A stretch of DNA of 45,864 bases from Methylococcaceae bacterium (lineage in GTDB: Bacteria > Pseudomonadota > Gammaproteobacteria > Methylococcales > Methylomonadaceae): the NCBI GenBank assembly GCA_947504985.1, contig CANNKH010000002.1:1-45864 (forward strand), written 5' to 3'. A program made the position numbers and the translations under genes. Shown in pieces: positions 41,801-45,864 of this stretch (the stretch's first letter is position 1; each line of letters starts with the position of its first letter). The notes beneath the pieces are model-generated. The model did no database searches. It saw only the letters and a list, made by a program, of their open reading frames with translations, and was not told the DNA's origin.

Positions 41801-44800
41801 TAAATTCATACGCTTGAATGTCTTTAAACGGTAGTGTTTGCAGTTGTTCAATGACCGCATCGGGTGATAATTGCGGTGACAGTAAGGACTGGTTATCCTG
41901 CGGTATCCACCAGTTCTGTGTCACACCTAAGACCATATCAATCCAGTGTGCAGGCTGTAGACCAATCAAAAAAACATAACTCCCCGGCATGAGTAGTGCG
42001 GGAAGTTGATTAAGCAGCTGTTGTGCTTCCTGCGCATTACCGATTGCCAGATTGACTATCGCAAAGGTTGCTTGTGATTCAATAGATGAGGTAGCCGTCT
42101 CAGATAACGCTAGCGTTTTTAGTAAAGGGAAATGATCTCGAAGCCCTTGAGCTACATTTAACGCCTCTTCACAAAAACTCGCATAGCAATAATCGCTTTG
42201 ATTAAAATCCAATTGCGAGCATATCAAGGGTGCAAACTCAGGTTTGTGTGCGCTGATTTCTAAAATGCGTAGGCGCTCACCGGTTGGCAATGTTTGCATG
42301 ATGTGTTGACATTGAGCAATTAATGCTTCGGTCAATTTTTCTTTAGCGGTTTGTTCGAGTATATGGCTACTCAAATTAGCATAAAGCGTTGGCGTGATGC
42401 CCAACGCTTCGGCCTGAAGTTCGCCGCTCAACAGGCGAGCTAATTGCCTACCCACCCGTCCCGTGAGATGAATGAGGTAAAAATAATCGGGATATTCCTG
42501 TACCAAGGTATTCCAGATAGCCGTCGCAGAAATAGCTTGCTGAAGTTCATGCGGATTAAGTTGCCAGCCGGCTTCGTGTAAAGCTAGCGGCAAAGAAGCC
42601 ACCGGAGTAAGCATGTTATGTTCTAATGCAGCAGTGATTACCGTACGTAGCAAGGCCGCTGATTTTGGTTGGTTGATACCATGCTCAGTGACTTGGCGCT
42701 CAGATAAATAGCCGCTATCATCAATAAAAGTGACGAGTGCTTCGAGCATAAACTGATGACATAGACTATCCAACAGCGGTTCTACTTCGTCGCTATAACG
42801 ACTTATCGCTTCAGAAGTGCCAGAGAACATCTCGCTTAAAGCCATTTTCACAGAAGATTCAATGCATTCTTTAACACCAGTTAGTGGCGCAGCAGTCAGG
42901 TGATAATCCAGATAGTGAAGATGCTGTGCGTGTTCGCGGTGCAATCGGACGGCTCGAAAGCGGACATCATTGATAATGGCAATAGCGATGCCATCGGCGT
43001 CAAAAAGGGTGAACTCTGTATTTAGTGAATGCGGCGCACGATGTAATACGGTGGCTTTTGCGAAAGCAGGTACGGCTTTATTCGTGCGCAGATGTATTCT
43101 GCCCATTTTGACGGGCACGAATGCCATGCCATCATGATGTTCAAGCGTGTCTTTAAGTATCTGGAAAACCAGTTGAAAAGCACAGTCCAGAAAAGCCGGA
43201 TGCAGATAATAGTGGTTAAAATCAGTACGAATGGTTTCTGGTAGCGCGAAAACCCCCAGCGCATGATTACCATCAATCCAGCCATGACTGATGGCCTGGA
43301 AAGCGGCGCCGTATTCAATACCTACATTTTCCGTTAAGCGTTGGTGGCTGGTGCGATCAAAGTCAGGGGCTCGCGCAGGCAGAGTTGGTGCGGTTAGTGG
43401 TGTATTTATGCCTTTTAGGACATTGCCCGTCGCATTAACCAGTAGCCGGCCGACAACGTGTTGCAGCCACTCTGACGATTTTGCAAAGTCTCGACTGTGT
43501 AACGTAAATCGATGGTCTGCTGCGTTCATGGAAAATCGTATTACTTTACTATGATCGTGACTCAATAGCAGTGGCGAGCGAATTTCCAGTTCTTCTATTT
43601 CCAGAAAGTCGTCGGGATACACTTGGAAAGCCGCTGCCAAGGCAAGCTCTGCAAAACCAGCGCCTGGAAATACCACGGCACCACCGACATTATGATCGTT
43701 TAAAAAAGGTTGTATTTGAGTATCCAGCTGATTTTCCCAAAGCAACTCGTGTTGCGGGATAGGGTAACCCAGCAAAGGATGGATCTTTTTACGCGCCAGT
43801 AAACCGTAGGATTCTGAGGTTACCGGATGCCATAATTTTTCACGCTGCCAAGGATAATTAGGTAGGTTGACAAAGTGTCCCGCTTTAGGAAACCAGTGAC
43901 TATGATTGAATGCAGCACCTGAAAGCAAGGTTAGGGCAATGCTGTTCATCAGTTGATCGATTGAACCGTTATTTCTGGTCACTGTGGGAATCACCGTGCC
44001 CAGTTTATCAGCTGATTTAAGGCTGTCATTTAGATAAGATTGCAATACCGGATGAGCGCCAATTTCCACTAGGGTATTAATGCCCGTAGCCAACAGAGCA
44101 TCGACCGCTTGTTGGAATAACACTGGTTGTCTTATGTTATGCCACCAGTATTGTGCATCCAGCTTATTTTTGAGCTGTTGCGTGCCTATTACTGTTGAAT
44201 AGAAGGGTATCGCAGGGCGCTTAACCTCAAGCTTGGCGAGATCAAGGCAGAGTCCGGATTCGATGGCATCCATCGTAGGGCTGTGAAAAGCATAGTCCAG
44301 ATCTAGGCGTTTAAAAAAGGTATTATTTATTGCCAGTTCATTTTCAAGCATTAACAATTGGTCAATATCGCCGGCGATGGTCACGCCGCGATAGCTGTTG
44401 ATACCTGCCAGATGTAAGCGATCCAATTCGGGTTTGTCGAGCAATACTTGTAGGTCAGATGCACTTAATGCCACCGCTGTCATACCGCCCAAGCCTTTAG
44501 TTTTGCCCTGATAATAACTGCGATAAAAAATTACTTTGACGGCAGCGGGCAGAGATAGCGCACCGGCAGCCCACGCGGCGGCGACTTCACCTACGCTATG
44601 TCCAATAACCGCTGTAGGCCGAATGCCGTGTTCCCTGAATATCTCGGTAATGCCTACCTGCAAGGCAAATAATGCAGGTTGTGCTATTTCGGTGTGTTCA
44701 TAACGATTGCCGTTAATTCCCTTTAACTCATCAAGCAAAGAGAAATCGGCATACGCGCTAAACAACTGATCGATTTCAGTAATCGTGTGTCGGAAAACCG

Positions 44801-45864
44801 CCGAGTGTTCCAGTAGTTGTTTGCCCATTGTATGCCACTGACAGCCATTGCCGGAATAAGCAAATGCAGGTCCATTGGCATTAGCTACCCGCGTTCCAGT
44901 ATAAACGCGCGGTAATGTAGACGTTTTATCCTGCTTGCCTTCAGAATGGGCAAAACGTCTGAGTTGTGCAGCCGCATCGTTAGCGGTACGACTAAAAACA
45001 ACCGCTGCTTGTTGATGATGTTCACGGCGAAAAAAAGCCGTGTGCGTAATATCATAAAATGCGGCAGGTGTTGATTCATCAAGAAAGTCAGCCATTTCTA
45101 AAGCGGCTTGATGAAGCCCTGACGCCTCTTTTGCAGATAAGATTAGTGGTACGTTACGGGCATCGGCTTTTGCTGCTGCTATCTTGGTTGCTGTCGTGAT
45201 TTGTTCATGGCTTTGCAAGATAACGTGCGCATTGGCGCCGCCAAAACCGAATGAATTGATGCCAATAGTGAGCTTACCTGCCGACTTAAGCGGCTGAGTT
45301 TCAGTGACTACACGGAGATTCCAGTCAGTACATTTGATATTGGAATTTAAGTGGCTGGTGCTAATAGTGGCGGGAACAGCACGGTGTTGGATGCAATTTA
45401 ACGCTTTAACAAGACCTGCAACACCGGAAGCCGATTCCAGATGTCCCAAGTTACTTTTTACAGAACCGATTAGTAAGGGGTTTTTTCTTTTTTGACCCAA
45501 TGCCAAGCCAATCGCTCGCGCCTCTATTGGATCACCAACCGCCGTGCCAGTACCGTGTGCCTCAAAATAATCGATTGCTTCTGGATCAATGCCGGCTTGT
45601 TCATAGACTCGCGACATCAATGCCGCTTGCGCATCAGGATTAGGGATTGTTAAACCGGTTTTATGCCCGTCGGTATTAATGGCGCTTCCGGCAACCACGG
45701 CGAGAATCTGGTCGCCGTCAGCAATGGCCTGATCATAGGCTTTAAGCAAAAACAGCCCGCCGCCTTCAGAACGGACATAGCCATCGCCAGCTTCATCAAA
45801 GACATGGCAACGCCCTGTTTTTGACAACATCGTCGCTTTTGAAAATGAGATGAAACCGTAAGGA
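38835..45864 (-). CDS. Fully reducing type I polyketide/fatty acid synthase (5' end beyond the right window edge)
   Basis: The frame continues upstream of the track Met (45830) as PYGFISFSKATM-LSKTGRCHVFDEAGDGYVRSEGGG, i.e. mid-KS. KS (EAHGTGTAVGDPIEA, NLGHLESASG), AT (GHSVGEVAAAW), DH (DHNVGGAVVFPGAGF), degenerate MT, ER (LIHGAAGGVGIAAIQIAQ), KR (VTGGLGGFG, SSVTTLFGNPGQANYVAAN), ACP (GLDSLMGVEL). Confidence 0.96.
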   Translation of the reverse strand, partial: PYGFISFSKATMLSKTGRCHVFDEAGDGYVRSEGGGLFLLKAYDQAIADGDQILAVVAGSAINTDGHKTGLTIPNPDAQAALMSRVYEQAGIDPEAIDYFEAHGTGTAVGDPIEARAIGLALGQKRKNPLLIGSVKSNLGHLESASGVAGLVKALNCIQHRAVPATISTSHLNSNIKCTDWNLRVVTETQPLKSAGKLTIGINSFGFGGANAHVILQSHEQITTATKIAAAKADARNVPLILSAKEASGLHQAALEMADFLDESTPAAFYDITHTAFFRREHHQQAAVVFSRTANDAAAQLRRFAHSEGKQDKTSTLPRVYTGTRVANANGPAFAYSGNGCQWHTMGKQLLEHSAVFRHTITEIDQLFSAYADFSLLDELKGINGNRYEHTEIAQPALFALQVGITEIFREHGIRPTAVIGHSVGEVAAAWAAGALSLPAAVKVIFYRSYYQGKTKGLGGMTAVALSASDLQVLLDKPELDRLHLAGINSYRGVTIAGDIDQLLMLENELAINNTFFKRLDLDYAFHSPTMDAIESGLCLDLAKLEVKRPAIPFYSTVIGTQQLKNKLDAQYWWHNIRQPVLFQQAVDALLATGINTLVEIGAHPVLQSYLNDSLKSADKLGTVIPTVTRNNGSIDQLMNSIALTLLSGAAFNHSHWFPKAGHFVNLPNYPWQREKLWHPVTSESYGLLARKKIHPLLGYPIPQHELLWENQLDTQIQPFLNDHNVGGAVVFPGAGFAELALAAAFQVYPDDFLEIEELEIRSPLLLSHDHSKVIRFSMNAADHRFTLHSRDFAKSSEWLQHVVGRLLVNATGNVLKGINTPLTAPTLPARAPDFDRTSHQRLTENVGIEYGAAFQAISHGWIDGNHALGVFALPETIRTDFNHYYLHPAFLDCAFQLVFQILKDTLEHHDGMAFVPVKMGRIHLRTNKAVPAFAKATVLHRAPHSLNTEFTLFDADGIAIAIINDVRFRAVRLHREHAQHLHYLDYHLTAAPLTGVKECIESSVKMALSEMFSGTSEAISRYSDEVEPLLDSLCHQFMLEALVTFIDDSGYLSERQVTEHGINQPKSAALLRTVITAALEHNMLTPVASLPLALHEAGWQLNPHELQQAISATAIWNTLVQEYPDYFYLIHLTGRVGRQLARLLSGELQAEALGITPTLYANLSSHILEQTAKEKLTEALIAQCQHIMQTLPTGERLRILEISAHKPEFAPLICSQLDFNQSDYCYASFCEEALNVAQGLRDHFPLLKTLALSETATSSIESQATFAIVNLAIGNAQEAQQLLNQLPALLMPGSYVFLIGLQPAHWIDMVLGVTQNWWIPQDNQSLLSPQLSPDAVIEQLQTLPFKDIQAYEFMPEHYSGVYVLAACREATTCAEPIPDSETKNWLILVDDLEAELALAIDRQLNDQGHRTTLKNSGIDVSLQQTLIDAKATFGVYHHIIHLSGLGHADAAVQTERCWLASTIIQACEASATPATVWLVTRQVGTLLPCDQDNAFIVPKAIANDAALWGFGRSLMNEASNYRVQLLDIGGETYSPALVEAVMTELLHGDTEQEVVLNASGKRFVPRLRNRDRITKASIHNRSGQHQTLQLSFKLPGQLRNLQWQVVPDRAPANDEIEIEVKATGLNFRDVMYTLGLLSDEAIENGYVGPTLGLEFSGKVTRTGKDVTTFNPGDQVVGLGPASFSNRVFTKANAIALIPDNISYAAAATIPSTFFTVYYALHHQARLQPGEKVLIHGAAGGVGIAAIQIAQWLGAEIYATVGSDEKRDFLRLMGIEHIHDSRSLSFAEEILAKTNNNGVDVVLNSLAGEAINRNFQVLKPFGRFLELGKRDFYENTPIGLRPFRNNISYFGIDADQLMQVQPELTQRLFNDMMQLFHTGILHPLPYTVFDANQVIDAFRYMQQAKQIGKIVVTYNNAIHAKPTTEIPVKSTLQLSANASYLVTGGLGGFGLRTAQWLAEKGARHLILISRSGATSEEAKAALADFKAQGIKVKAVACDVTDKTALAALLKQCDAAMPPLKGIVHAAAVIDDGLVRNLSHNQIQRVIEPKIQGALALHELTLDKSLDLFVLYSSVTTLFGNPGQANYVAANLWLEALAAFRHQQGLAATCVCWGAIDDVGYLTRNEKIKEALQSRMGGSALSAATALTILERLLTSETVKSTLGVMAFDWRALSAFLPVAKSPKFRELALQAPNADSNEDHRADIKRLLNELSDDDLQIAFVEMLKEELSQILLVNKEKIDPNHSMYDIGLDSLMGVELMIAIEARFDVQIPVMALSEAPTLNKLANRLITQLRGDNAIQPETVDTLANINDLSKRHGSAVTEAQMSALAKAVDTDSSARIIH

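Noticed and set aside
43022-43318. 98-aa ORF in the PKS DH region
   Set aside because: Same-strand out-of-frame ORF inside a continuous PKS frame.

Overview
Chromosomal window that looks like a gammaproteobacterial, probably methylotroph/methanotroph-type, genome. The taxonomy is inferred from gene content, not measured. Most of the window is housekeeping: a tetrahydromethanopterin (H4MPT) biosynthesis operon divergent from folP; pdxA-ksgA; pstS, then a strong terminator, then pstC-pstA-pstB-phoU; bamD/rluD/pgeF; pgm; an L,D-transpeptidase next to an Lpp-like lipoprotein ending in Lys; rdgC, a uracil/deoxyinosine-type glycosylase, darP and recJ; a PpiC lipoprotein; bolA/yciI/yciB; hemJ/tlpA-like; serA-serB. 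The most interesting part is the right end (33926 to the window edge). It is a tightly coupled minus-strand operon of a giant fully reducing type I PKS/FAS (KS-AT-DH-degenerate MT-pseudoKR-ER-KR-ACP, no thioesterase), an alpha-oxoamine synthase, a KpsS-like capsule protein, an SDR reductase and an LtaS/sulfatase-like membrane protein. This resembles the rhizobial rkpA/G/H/I/J K-antigen genes. I propose that it makes a PKS-derived, sphingoid-like amino-lipid used with a surface polysaccharide. A second item is a ~350-nt ORF-poor region (29041-29390) with several long inverted repeats, a candidate structured RNA or relic element of unknown family. No CRISPR array, tRNA, rRNA or intact transposon was recognised.
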